The notes below the pieces were generated by a model. The model was not told where the DNA came from and did no database searches. It saw only the letters and a list, made by a program, of their open reading frames with translations. This document shows, piece by piece, positions 17,230 through 26,593 of a stretch of DNA of 64,000 bases; within the stretch, counting starts at the first letter, position 1; each line of letters begins with the position of its first letter. The translations under genes and the position numbers were made by a program. This stretch comes from JAFKFH01 sp017307375 (GTDB lineage: Bacteria; Pseudomonadota; Alphaproteobacteria; Ferrovibrionales; Ferrovibrionaceae): NCBI GenBank assembly GCA_965229335.1, contig OZ245874.1, positions 1,922,001 to 1,986,000 on the forward strand, in the 5' to 3' direction.

Positions 17230-17817
17230 TCAGAGAGCTTGCCCAGTCGCCGAGTCCAGCGGCGAGATGCCCTTCTTCAGCATCTCCTCGTGGCGGCGCA
17301 CGACCTTCAGCGCCGCGCCGGCGAAGGCAACGAGATCGTGATCGTTGCCGGTGGTATAGTACGCCTCGTGCATCCGCCGCGCTTCCTGGAGGGCGGCGAC
17401 CTGGGCCTGCGCGAACAGCCGGTCGAAGTCGGCCCCCCCGGTCTGTTCAAGCCGCTCCAGCATCTGCATGTGCGGCGCATCGAGCCGTGAGGGCAACAAG
17501 GCGTCGTGGCCACCCTCGGCCAGGACCTCGTGCAACCGTGCCTGCAGCCTGGTGTAGTCGGTGATCAGGGTGGTCGCAAAGGCGCGGACCGTCGGTTCCT
17601 GCGAGCGCGCCGCGACCAGCCCGGCGGATTCGATGGCGAACATGTCGGCGGTGGCTATGGCCTGCACGTAGGTCTCCAGATCGAGCGCGCCGGCATCGCT
17701 GCCCGGTCGGGCGGCAGCAGGCTGCGTCGTCGCCTGCGGCCAGGCGGGCGCTCCGGCCGTCAGCACGGCCGCGACAGCCATGGCCAGAATGGGCGTCGGG
17801 ACGCGATATCTTGGCAT
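17230..17817 (-). CDS. DUF4142 periplasmic protein
   Basis: A 195-residue exported protein with the ferritin-like DUF4142 helical bundle. A signal peptide covers about residues 1-28 ('ILAMAVAAVLTAGAPAWPQA'). 'ADMFAIESAGLVAARSQEPTVRAFATTLITDYTRL' and 'FDRLFAQAQVAALQEARRMHEAYYTTGND' are the typical helices. ATG 17817 is preceded by GGAGG. Members are linked to envelope or osmotic stress; function is unknown. The neighbouring PRC-barrel genes suggest a general stress cluster. Confidence 0.85.
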   Translation of the reverse strand: MPRYRVPTPILAMAVAAVLTAGAPAWPQATTQPAAARPGSDAGALDLETYVQAIATADMFAIESAGLVAARSQEPTVRAFATTLITDYTRLQARLHEVLAEGGHDALLPSRLDAPHMQMLERLEQTGGADFDRLFAQAQVAALQEARRMHEAYYTTGNDHDLVAFAGAALKVVRRHEEMLKKGISPLDSATGQAL

Positions 17818-17869
17818 GTGATGTCCTCCGCGGGCGGGATGCCCGCCATAGCCGGTCAACGGGATGCGC

Positions 17870-17987
17870 GCGGGCCGGTTCCGCCGCCAGCAATTCCGGA
17901 ACCGATGTGCCGCAAGCAGCGTTGAAGAGGCAGAGTTCCTCCCTGATGAAGACCAACTAGGCGGCCGCCCGGCCGCCTTTTTCTTTT
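17870..17987 (+). ncRNA. Candidate small RNA with orphan terminator
   Basis: Between the divergent DUF4142 and PRC-barrel genes (gap 17818-18049), three hairpins occur in series: an 8-bp perfect stem (17876-17883 with 17897-17904), a GAGG/CCTC hairpin near 17929-17943, and an intrinsic terminator. No ORF longer than a few codons fits, and the nearest upstream + gene ends at 17208 with an antisense gene between. A promoter was not identified. Confidence 0.4.
17959..17987 (+). terminator. Orphan Rho-independent terminator
   Basis: An 8-bp stem (17959-17966 with 17971-17978) with a 4-nt loop is followed by TTTTCTTTT on the + strand. It ends a transcript for which no + strand gene is present directly upstream. 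Confidence 0.8.
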
Positions 17988-18049
17988 CCGGAACCCGGGC
18001 GTGGTACCCACGTTCTGTCTGGGAACCACGTCATCGAAGGAGTTGCCAG

Positions 18050-18415
18050 ATGAACGATTTCTCCAAGATCACCAGCGCCACGCTGATTGCCGCCGACAAG
18101 GTCACCGGCACCGATGTCTACAACACCGACGGCGAACGGATCGGCGAGGTCGACGACATCATGATCGACAAGGTCTCGGGCCGCGCGATCTACGCCATCA
18201 TGTCGTTCGGGGGCTTCCTCGGCCTCGGCGAGAAGTATCACCCGCTGCCCTGGTCGACCCTGAAATACGACACCACGCTCGGCGGCTATGTCGTCGCCCT
18301 CGACAAGGACTATCTGGAGCGGGCCCCCTCCTACGAGAAGGCCGACAGCTTCGACTGGACCCCTGCCTATGGCCGTTCGGTCGACGACTACTACAAGATT
18401 CCGACGGTCTGGTAA
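18050..18415 (+). CDS. PRC-barrel domain protein (cytoplasmic)
   Basis: A 121-residue PRC-barrel protein: 'ADKVTGTDVYNTDGERIGEVDDIMIDKVSGRAIYAIMSFGGFLGLGEKYHPLPWSTL' is the barrel, with an acidic/aromatic tail. ATG 18050 follows GAAGGAG. No signal peptide, so it stays in the cytoplasm, unlike its convergent relative at 18593-19114. PRC barrels occur in photosynthetic reaction centres and RimM; stand-alone forms are stress-associated in Alphaproteobacteria with no settled role. It is followed by a strong terminator. Confidence 0.9.
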   Translation: MNDFSKITSATLIAADKVTGTDVYNTDGERIGEVDDIMIDKVSGRAIYAIMSFGGFLGLGEKYHPLPWSTLKYDTTLGGYVVALDKDYLERAPSYEKADSFDWTPAYGRSVDDYYKIPTVW

Positions 18416-18440
18416 CCGGTCCGCCCGGTTACGACCACAG

Positions 18441-18471
18441 CGCCCGGGCTCGTCCCGGGCGTTTTCTTTTG
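18441..18471 (+). terminator. Rho-independent terminator of the PRC-barrel gene
   Basis: An 8-bp stem closing with GCCCGGG/CCCGGGC (18442-18448 with 18454-18460), 5-nt loop, followed by TTTTCTTTT, 26 bases after the stop. Confidence 0.92.
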
Positions 18472-18511
18472 TGCTTCCCCGACATGCATGGCCTCGGCTT
18501 CAAAAAGCAGA

Positions 18512-18539
18512 AAGGCGGCCCGATCGCTCGGGCCGCCTT
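18512..18539 (-). terminator. Rho-independent terminator of the exported PRC-barrel gene
   Basis: A perfect 12-bp stem (18512-18523 with 18528-18539, loop of 4). Read on the minus strand it is followed by CTTTCTGCTTTTTG, so it serves the gene ending at 18593. Confidence 0.85.
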
Positions 18540-18592
18540 ACCGCCGCCGGACCGCCGACCGTCACGCCACGGTCGGGATCCTTTGCGGCCGG

Positions 18593-19114
18593 TTAGCCGG
18601 TGGTGTCGCTGAACACCGTCCCGCGATACTTCGGATCGCGGTACTTGTATTCGGGCAGGCCCTTCAGCTGGTCCTTGGTCATGTTGACCATGACCTGCTC
18701 GCCATTGTTGGAGACCTGCAGGTCGCTCCAGGCCAAGGCGACTTCGTGCTCGCCCATGCCGAGGAACCCGCCGACGCCGACGATCACGGTCTGGACCTTG
18801 CCGTCCTTGTCGAGATAGACCGACTTGATCTCGCCGATGGTGTCGTTGTTGGCGTTCTTGATGTTGCGGCCGATCAGCTTCTTGGCGTCGGCCTGGCCGG
18901 CCGGAGCCATTGCCGCCGGGTCGGTAGCCGAGGTGGCCGGGGCCTTGGTGGCGCCCGGCGTGCCCACGCTCGGCGCGGCCGGGGCGGGCGACGGGGTCGT
19001 GGTCGCAGCCGGCGGATTGGTCGGATTGGTGGTGGTCTGGGCCATCGCAACGGGGGCTGCGGCCAGCAGGCCGACCACGGCGCCCGACATCAGCAGGGTG
19101 GAAAGCTTGGTCAT
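18593..19114 (-). CDS. Exported PRC-barrel domain protein
   Basis: A 173-residue protein with a signal peptide ('LMSGAVVGLLAAAPVAMAQ', cleavage after about residue 25), a low-complexity Thr/Pro/Ala linker (about 26-75) and a C-terminal PRC barrel ('LIGRNIKNANNDTIGEIKSVYLDKDGKVQTVIVGVGGFLGMGEHEVALAW'). The linker suggests tethering or exposure in the periplasm. It converges on the cytoplasmic PRC-barrel gene; each has its own terminator. A role in envelope stress is likely but unproven. Confidence 0.88.
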   Translation of the reverse strand: MTKLSTLLMSGAVVGLLAAAPVAMAQTTTNPTNPPAATTTPSPAPAAPSVGTPGATKAPATSATDPAAMAPAGQADAKKLIGRNIKNANNDTIGEIKSVYLDKDGKVQTVIVGVGGFLGMGEHEVALAWSDLQVSNNGEQVMVNMTKDQLKGLPEYKYRDPKYRGTVFSDTTG

Positions 19115-19236
19115 TTCTTTAGACCTCCAAAGGTTTTTGACATCGCCCTGGGCGGGACGGTGAGTGAACGGTGAGGCCGCCCGAATGTTCCTGCGGAGCG
19201 TGGAAGAAATCTCGGAAAAATCGAGCCTGAAACGAA

Positions 19237-19266
19237 AACAGCAGGCAAAATGGAATGCCTGCTGTT
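19237..19266 (-). terminator. Rho-independent terminator of the trehalose-phosphate synthase gene
   Basis: An 11-bp perfect stem (19237-19247 with 19256-19266, loop of 8). On the minus strand it is followed by TTCGTTTC, 27 bases after the stop codon. Confidence 0.85.
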
Positions 19267-19292
19267 CATAAGAATAAAATCTGATTCAGGCG

Positions 19293-20957
19293 TCAGGCGA
19301 TACGGCTGTGTCGTCGCAGTTTCGCTGCATCAAGCAGCATCCGACCGGCCCAGCGATAGACATTGTGCTCGGCGACCAGACCGCGCATCAGCGCCATGCG
19401 GTGACGTTGCTCTGATTTCGGCATCCGCAGCGCGAAATCGATTCCATCGGCGGTGCCCGCGGTGTCGTAGGGATTGATGGCGACGGCATCGATCAGTTCG
19501 GCCGCCGCGCCGGCGAAGCTCGACAGGATCAGCACGCCTTCCTCGTCGTCGCGCGCGGCGATGAATTCCTTGGCGACCAGGTTCATGCCGTCGTGCAGGC
19601 TGGAGACGACGCAGGCATCGGCGGCGCGGAACAGCGTGAAGACCTCGTCAGGCTCGTGGTGGCGCGCCAGCAGGACGATGGGTTGCCAGCTCGCTGTGCC
19701 GAAGCGCCGGTTGATCGCGTCGACCAGGGCGCGCGTCTCGGCCTCGAGCTGCTGATAGGCGGCAAGCTTGGTCCGCGTGGGTGCCGCCACCTGCACGAAG
19801 ACGAACCGCTCGCGCCAGCCGGGGTGGCGCTCCAGCAGATCCTCGACCGCGCGGAAGCGCTCGACGATTCCCTTGGTGAAGTCGAAGCGCTCGACGCCGA
19901 CCGCCATCACGATGTCTCCCGGCAGGTTCAGCTGCTCGCGCACCAGCCGCCGGCACTCGGCGATCGTCGGCTGCTGGCGCAGGGCGCGCGGCGGCCATTC
20001 GATCGAGATCGGATAGGGGCGGATGCAGGTGGTCGCGCCGCCGCGGGTGATCGTCGACTGCTCGCGGTCGATCCGGCTTTCCAGATAGCGATCGACGCAA
20101 TCGATGAAGTTGTGGCAATGGGCCGGCGTGTGGAACGCCATCACGGTCGACCCCAGCAGGCCGTCAAGGATTTCGTCGCGCCACGGGCAGATGCCGAAGA
20201 CTTCGGGGTTGGGCCAGGGAATATGCCAGAACGTGATGATGGTGGCGTTGGGCAGCCGCTCGCGGATCATCCGCGGCAACAGGGCGAAGTGATAGTCCTG
20301 GACCAGCACGACCGGTGATTCCGAGCGTGCCTCGGCGACCACCGCGTCGGCGAATTTGCGGTTCACCGCGACATACTGCACCCAGTCTTCCTGCCGGAAT
20401 TCCGGACGGACATAGGCAAGATGGCAGAGCGGCCACAACCCCTCGTTGGCCAGGCCATAGTAGTAGCCGTCCTGCTCGGCATCCGACAGCCAGATGCGGC
20501 GCAGCGCATAGGACGGGTCGTCCGGCGGCACCGCGATGCGGTCCTGTCCGTCGACGACATCGGCATCGGCGCTGCCCGAGCCGTGCGCGATCCAGGTGCC
20601 GCCGCAGGCGCGCGTGATCGGCTCCAGCGCCGATACGAGGCCGGAGGCCGGCATCTGCAGGGTTATCCCGCCATCGGGATTGCTGTTGTGGATGTAGGGT
20701 TCGCGGTTGGAGACGACGATGACGTCGGCGCCCGGCAACTCCTCTTCCAGCAACCGGCGCAACGCGGCGGGCGACCACTTGACCTTGATGTCGTTTGCGG
20801 GGGCGTCGGGTTCGGCTTCCAACGGCGCGCGGCTCGGCGGGGCGGGGCGGCGCCAGGCGGCGGGCGAGAGCAGGCGGTTCAGCGTCTGCAGCCAGTTCGG
20901 TGCCTCGAACGGCACGGCGCCACGCGCCAGCAGTGAGCTGTCGAGCTTGTTCAGCAT
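19293..20957 (-). CDS. otsA: Alpha,alpha-trehalose-phosphate synthase (GT20)
   Basis: A 554-residue glycosyltransferase of family GT20, making trehalose 6-phosphate from UDP-glucose and glucose 6-phosphate, an osmoprotectant step. 'VIVVSNREPYIHN' near residue 80, 'VQDYHFALLPRMIRERLPNATIITFWHIPWPNPE', 'VGVERFDFTKGI' and 'SSLHDGMNLVAKEFIAA' are the donor and acceptor loops. An N-terminal extension of about 80 residues precedes the catalytic domain. Start ATG 20957 with AAGGA upstream is preferred over a TTG at 21002. No otsB is adjacent. Confidence 0.86.
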   Translation of the reverse strand: MLNKLDSSLLARGAVPFEAPNWLQTLNRLLSPAAWRRPAPPSRAPLEAEPDAPANDIKVKWSPAALRRLLEEELPGADVIVVSNREPYIHNSNPDGGITLQMPASGLVSALEPITRACGGTWIAHGSGSADADVVDGQDRIAVPPDDPSYALRRIWLSDAEQDGYYYGLANEGLWPLCHLAYVRPEFRQEDWVQYVAVNRKFADAVVAEARSESPVVLVQDYHFALLPRMIRERLPNATIITFWHIPWPNPEVFGICPWRDEILDGLLGSTVMAFHTPAHCHNFIDCVDRYLESRIDREQSTITRGGATTCIRPYPISIEWPPRALRQQPTIAECRRLVREQLNLPGDIVMAVGVERFDFTKGIVERFRAVEDLLERHPGWRERFVFVQVAAPTRTKLAAYQQLEAETRALVDAINRRFGTASWQPIVLLARHHEPDEVFTLFRAADACVVSSLHDGMNLVAKEFIAARDDEEGVLILSSFAGAAAELIDAVAINPYDTAGTADGIDFALRMPKSEQRHRMALMRGLVAEHNVYRWAGRMLLDAAKLRRHSRIA

Positions 20958-21049
20958 ATCGGTATTGATCCTTGTCGCTTGGGGCGTGTCCAAGTGCGGC
21001 AAGGAGGCAACCCGCCCTGATCCTTAAAGTTCCCGGTCTAGCCGAAAGG

Positions 21050-22044
<995 letters not shown>

Positions 22045-22048
<4 letters not shown>

Positions 22049-23010
22049 GCGCGCACCAGCGGGTGATGGCACAGCACTTCGCGGTCGAACCCGGCTGCGA
22101 CGGCCGGGGGATCGGCGGTGCAGGCGGCGTCGGCGCGCGTGCAACGGTCGCGAAAGCGGCAGCCGGCCGGCAGACGCCCCAGCGACGGAGCCGAGCCGGG
22201 AATCTGCGGCAATGGCGTGCCGGGTTCATGCAGGCTCGGCACCGAGGCCAGCAGGCCGGCGGTGTAGGGATGGGCCGGCTCGGCAATCACCGCCGCGGCG
22301 GGGCCGCGCTCGACCACCCGGCCTGCGTACATCACGCAGAGATCGTCGGCCAGGCTGGAGATCACCGCAAGGTCATGGGTGATCCAGACGAAGGCGGTGC
22401 CGGTTTCATCGGCCAGCCGGCGTACCTCGGCCAGGATCTGGCCCTGGATCGAGACGTCGAGCGCCGTGGTCGGCTCGTCGGCGATGATCACCGCCGGCCG
22501 ATGCAACAGCGCGGTCGCGATCGCCACGCGCTGGCGCATGCCGCCCGACAGCTGGTGCGGATAGGCTTCCAGCCGTTCGGCCGGCGAGGGGATGCCGACC
22601 ACTGCCAGCGCGTCGCGGGCACGGGCCAGGGCGGCACGCTGCGAAACCTTGTCGTGGGCGCGCACCGCCATCGCCATCTGGCTGCCGACGGTCAGCACCG
22701 GGTTCAGGGTCATCATCGGGTCCTGGAACACCATGGCGACGCGCGCGCCGCGCATGCGGCGCAGTTCGCCGGGTTTCAGCGCGATCAGGTCGACGCCGTC
22801 GAGCAGCACCCGGCCGCCGGCGATGCGCCCCGGCGACTCGATCAGCCCGAGGATGGAATAGCCGGTGACCGACTTGCCCGATCCGCTTTCCCCGACGAGG
22901 CCGAGGATGCGGCCCTTCTCGACCGAAAACGAGACGCCGTCGACCGCGCGCAACGTGCCGGCGCGGGTGACGAACTCGGTCTGCAGATTTTCGACGACCA
23001 GCGCGCTCAT
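22045..23010 (-). CDS. Peptide-type ABC transporter ATPase (DppD-like)
   Basis: A 321-residue ATPase with Walker A 'GLVGESGSGKSVTGYSILGL', signature 'QLSGGMRQRVAIATALL', Walker B 'VIIADEPTTALDVS', and the C-terminal Cys segment 'GCRFRDRCTRADAACTADPP' typical of the DppD/OppD family. It forms the heterodimeric motor with the next gene and overlaps both neighbours by 4 bases, so translation is coupled. Confidence 0.93.
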
Positions 23011-23894
23011 CGGCTGCGCCTCGGGTTCAGCACGTGGCGCACCTGATCGCCGACCAGGTTGATCGCGACCACGACGATCATCAGCGCGATCCCGGGATAG
23101 ATCGAGATCCAGTAGCGCCCGGACAGCAGATACTGGAAGCCGTTCGAGATCAGCGAGCCGAGCGACGGCGTCGTCACCGGCAGGCCCAGGCCGAGGAAGG
23201 ACAGCGTCGCCTCCAGCGCGATCGCATTGGCGACCTGCACCGTCGCGACGACGATCAGCGGCGGCAGGGCGTTCGGCAGCAGATGGCGGAACAGGACGCG
23301 ACCGGCGGGCAGCGGCGTCGACAGCGCCGCCTCGATATAGTCCTTGCGCCGTTCGGCGGAGGCCGCGCCATGGGTCGTGCGGGCGAAATAGGCGTATTGC
23401 GCCGCGACCAGCGCGGCGACGAGCTGGCCCAGCCCCTGGCCGAGCAGCGCGACCAGGACCAGCGCCAGCAGGATGGCGGGCAGCGACAGCTGCAGGTCGA
23501 CGATGCGCATGATCAACGCCTCGATCCGGCCGCCGTAATAGGCGGCGACCAGGCCGATCGTAGCGCCGATCACCAGCGCGAACGCGCCGGCGAGCACGCC
23601 GATCAGGAACGAAATGCGCAAGCCGTAGAGGATCGCCGAAAAGAGGTCGCGGCCGGCGCTGTCGGTGCCGAGCCAGTGGACATAACCCGCCGAGCCGGTC
23701 TCGCCGGGCGGCAGCCGCGCATCGCCGAGATCGAGGGCCTGGAGGTCGTAGGGGTTCTGCGGTGCCACCAGCGGGGCGGCGAAGGCGAGGCCGAGGGTGA
23801 GCACGACGACGGCGAGCGCGGCGACCGCGATCCAGGATTGGCGATAGTCGTCCCAGAAGGCGGCGAAACGGGCCAAGCGGCCCTCGCCGGTCAC
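23007..23894 (-). CDS. Peptide-type ABC transporter permease (DppC-like)
   Basis: A 295-residue inner-membrane permease with about six helices. 'NPYDLQALDLGDARLPPG' and 'HWLGTDSAGRDLFSAILYGLRISFLIG' are the DppC hallmark loop and second helix, and the EAA loop around 'LPNALPPLIVVATVQVANAIALEATLSFLGLGLP' contacts the ATPases. ATGA overlaps with both neighbours. Confidence 0.93.
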   Translation of the reverse strand: MTGEGRLARFAAFWDDYRQSWIAVAALAVVVLTLGLAFAAPLVAPQNPYDLQALDLGDARLPPGETGSAGYVHWLGTDSAGRDLFSAILYGLRISFLIGVLAGAFALVIGATIGLVAAYYGGRIEALIMRIVDLQLSLPAILLALVLVALLGQGLGQLVAALVAAQYAYFARTTHGAASAERRKDYIEAALSTPLPAGRVLFRHLLPNALPPLIVVATVQVANAIALEATLSFLGLGLPVTTPSLGSLISNGFQYLLSGRYWISIYPGIALMIVVVAINLVGDQVRHVLNPRRSR

Positions 23895-24865
23895 GATGCC
23901 CCCCGGGTACGGATGCGGGGATCGAGCTGGCCGTAGGCGAGGTCGACGACCAGGTTGATGACGACGAACAGGAAGACGACGAGGATCAGATAGGCGACCA
24001 TCACCGGGCGGTCGAGGGTGATGATGCTGTCGATGATCAGCTTGCCCATGCCGGGCCAGTTGAAGATCGTCTCGGTGACGACGGCGAAGGCCAGCGTCGA
24101 GCCGAATTCGAGACCGAACACGGTGACGATCGGAATGGCGATGTTCTTCAGTACGTGACGGAAGATCACCTCGCCGTCGCCCAGGCCCTGCGCGCGGGCG
24201 AAGCGGACATAATCGGCGCTCATCGCCTCCTGCATGCCGGCGCGCGTCAGCCGGATCAACAGTCCCATCTTGAACAGCGACAGGTTCAGCGCCGGCAGGA
24301 TCAGATGCTGGATGCCGTCCCAGGTGGCAAGCGACGTCGGTATGCCGAGAAGGGTGCCGACCGTGCCGCGCCCGCCCGAAGGCAGGATGCCGATCTCGAC
24401 CGCGAAGGCCAGGATCAGCAGCAGCCCGACCCAGAAAGTCGGCACCGAGAAGCCCAGCACCGACAGCCCCATGATCACTTTCGACGACATCGCGTCCGGG
24501 CGGTAGCCGGCCCAGATGCCCAGCGGGATGCCGACGACGGTCGCGATGACCATCGCCGACAGCGCCAGTTCCAGCGTCGCCGGAAAGCGCGACAGGATCA
24601 GCTGCATAACCGGCAGGCGATAGACCATGCTTTCGCCGAGGTCGCCGGACAGGACGTTCTTGGCGAAGTAGAAATACTGCACCACCAGCGGCTGATCGAG
24701 GCCGTAGCGCGCGATCAGCGCCGCGCGCAGCTTCTGGTCGGCGGCCGGATCGATCATCACATCGATCGGGTTGCCGATGGCATAGACGCCGATGAAGACG
24801 ACCACCGACATCACGACGATGACGGCGGCCGCCTGCAGGACACGCTGAAAGAGAAAGCCGAGCAC
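23891..24865 (-). CDS. Peptide-type ABC transporter permease (DppB-like)
   Basis: A 324-residue permease with an N-terminal 'RVLQAAAVIVVMSVVVFIGVYAIGNP' helix, the 'RYGLDQPLVVQYFYFAKNVLSGDLGESM' loop characteristic of DppB/GsiC, and the EAA loop near 'HVLKNIAIPIVTVFGLEFGSTLAFAVVTETIFNWPGMG'. It follows the solute-binding protein gene by 23 bases. Confidence 0.93.
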   Translation of the reverse strand: MLGFLFQRVLQAAAVIVVMSVVVFIGVYAIGNPIDVMIDPAADQKLRAALIARYGLDQPLVVQYFYFAKNVLSGDLGESMVYRLPVMQLILSRFPATLELALSAMVIATVVGIPLGIWAGYRPDAMSSKVIMGLSVLGFSVPTFWVGLLLILAFAVEIGILPSGGRGTVGTLLGIPTSLATWDGIQHLILPALNLSLFKMGLLIRLTRAGMQEAMSADYVRFARAQGLGDGEVIFRHVLKNIAIPIVTVFGLEFGSTLAFAVVTETIFNWPGMGKLIIDSIITLDRPVMVAYLILVVFLFVVINLVVDLAYGQLDPRIRTRGAS

Positions 24866-24888
24866 GCTACGGATAAATCAGGTCGAGG

Positions 24889-26469
24889 TTACTTCTTCGG
24901 CGTGATCAGGTGGGCCAGTGTTTCCTGGTCGACGCGGGGCACGAAGGTCACGCTGTCCTTCTTCGAGGCCCACACGGTCTGCAGGATGACCGTCGGGATC
25001 AGCGCCCGGTCGTTCATCGAGATTTCCGTGGTCTTCTCGAACAGGGCGCGGCGCTTCGGATCGTCCAGCGTCTTCTGGCCTTCCTGGAACAGCTTGTCGA
25101 ACTCGGGGTTCGAATAGCCGGACTTGTTGAAGGCGCCGAGGCCCAGTTCGGCATCGGGCGTATGAACCAGCGAGCCGTAGGTATAGGACGCCTCGCCGGT
25201 CAGCGTGCCCCAGCCCGACATCCACAGGCTGAACTCGCCCTTCTGCTGGGCGGGGAAGAAGACCGTGCCGTTCAGGGCCTGGGCGTTGATCTTCAACCCG
25301 GCGCGCGACCACATCTGTGCCACCGCCTCGCAGACCGCGGCATCGCCGGGCAGGCGGTTGTTGGTGCAGGCGAAGTCGAGCTCGAAGCCCTTCGGGTAGC
25401 CCGCCTCGGCCAGCATCTGCTTGGCCTTGTTCAGGTTGTACTCACGCTCGGGCAACGCCTTCGAGGCACCGAAGAACGTCACCGGCATCAGCTGGTTGGC
25501 CGGCTTGCCCAGGCCTTCCAGCACCACGCGCACCAGGGTCTTGCGATCGATCGCGAGGTCCATCGCCTCGCGCACCTTCAGGTCGCGCATCGGGTTCTGG
25601 TCGATTTCCTTGCCGTCGACCTTGGCCTTTTTCGGCAGGGTTTCCTTGACGTTCGGGGTGATGTTCAGGATGTAGACGGAATCGGCGATGAAGGTGTCGA
25701 CCGACTTGTCCTTCTGCATCGAGGCGTAGTCGGTGGCCGGCACATAGTTGACCAGGTCGACCTGGCCCGACTTCAGCGCGGCGATGCGCGCGGCGTCGTT
25801 GGGGATTTCCTTGCGCACGACCTTGGCCCAGGCCGGTCTCTGGCCCCAGTAGCCGTCGAAGCGCTCGACGACGAGGTCGCCCTTCGGTTCCCACGAGACG
25901 AACTTGAACGGGCCGGTGCCGATCGCGGCCGCACCCGAATTGAACTGGTCGTTGCGCGCCTCCATCCCGATCTTCTTGGGCACGACGAACAGGCGGATGA
26001 AGTCGTTGGGCAACGTCGCGGCGGTGCCGTTGGTCTTGACCTGCAGCGTGTACTTGTCGACGACGATCGCTTCCTTGACCCGCTTGGTATAGATCGTCAT
26101 CGACATCGGGCCGGTGACGGCGGGGATGCGCTCGATCGAGAACTTGACGTCCTCCGCGGTCAGTTCCGAGCCGTCGTGGAACTTGACCCCCTCGCGCAGC
26201 TTGAATTCCCAGGTGGTGTCGTCGATCGGCTTCCAGGAGACGGCCAACGCCGGCTGCAACTGCAGGTTTTCGTCGACGCCGACCAGCGTGTCGAAGATAT
26301 GGCGCAGCGCTTCGGCCTGGCTGCCCAGCGTCGACCAGTGCGGGTCGATCGAATCGGGGCCGGCGCGTACGCCGATCGTCAGGTTCTGTGCCAGCGCGCC
26401 GGTGGCGAAGGCGGTCCCGATCACAAGCGCCGCAGCCGCGACGCCGGTCTTGAAGTATCCCAGTTTCAT
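24889..26469 (-). CDS. ABC transporter substrate-binding protein, family 5 (DppA/OppA)
   Basis: A 526-residue periplasmic binding protein with a signal peptide ('AAAALVIGTAFATGALAQ'). 'DSIDPHWSTLGSQAEALRHIFDTLVGVDEN', 'AVSWKPIDDTTWEFKLREGVKFHDGSELTAEDVKFSIERI' and the C-terminal 'NPEFDKLFQEGQKTLD' are family-5 blocks. Of two adjacent ATGs, 26469 has the better distance from the AAGGGGG site. It binds a peptide or another amide-type ligand; the divergent hydrolase operon suggests that such compounds are degraded after import. Confidence 0.92.
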   Translation of the reverse strand: MKLGYFKTGVAAAALVIGTAFATGALAQNLTIGVRAGPDSIDPHWSTLGSQAEALRHIFDTLVGVDENLQLQPALAVSWKPIDDTTWEFKLREGVKFHDGSELTAEDVKFSIERIPAVTGPMSMTIYTKRVKEAIVVDKYTLQVKTNGTAATLPNDFIRLFVVPKKIGMEARNDQFNSGAAAIGTGPFKFVSWEPKGDLVVERFDGYWGQRPAWAKVVRKEIPNDAARIAALKSGQVDLVNYVPATDYASMQKDKSVDTFIADSVYILNITPNVKETLPKKAKVDGKEIDQNPMRDLKVREAMDLAIDRKTLVRVVLEGLGKPANQLMPVTFFGASKALPEREYNLNKAKQMLAEAGYPKGFELDFACTNNRLPGDAAVCEAVAQMWSRAGLKINAQALNGTVFFPAQQKGEFSLWMSGWGTLTGEASYTYGSLVHTPDAELGLGAFNKSGYSNPEFDKLFQEGQKTLDDPKRRALFEKTTEISMNDRALIPTVILQTVWASKKDSVTFVPRVDQETLAHLITPKK

Positions 26470-26511
26470 CATGATCCCCCTTGCTGCCGGTGTGGTTTTA
26501 CAGGCAAGCTG

Positions 26512-26562
26512 TTCTTGTCGCTTATGACGGTAGGCTACAGTTTCCGGGAGCGTCAACAAGAA
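26512..26562. promoter_or_regulatory. Distant inverted repeat between binding-protein and GntR genes
   Basis: TTCTTGT (26512-26518) and ACAAGAA (26556-26562) form a 7-bp inverted repeat with a 37-base gap in the divergent promoter region. It could be two half-sites of a looped operator; the 7-bp arms leave room for chance. Confidence 0.3.
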
Positions 26563-26593
26563 TGAAGTCAGAAACACACGCGTTCCGGTGTCA

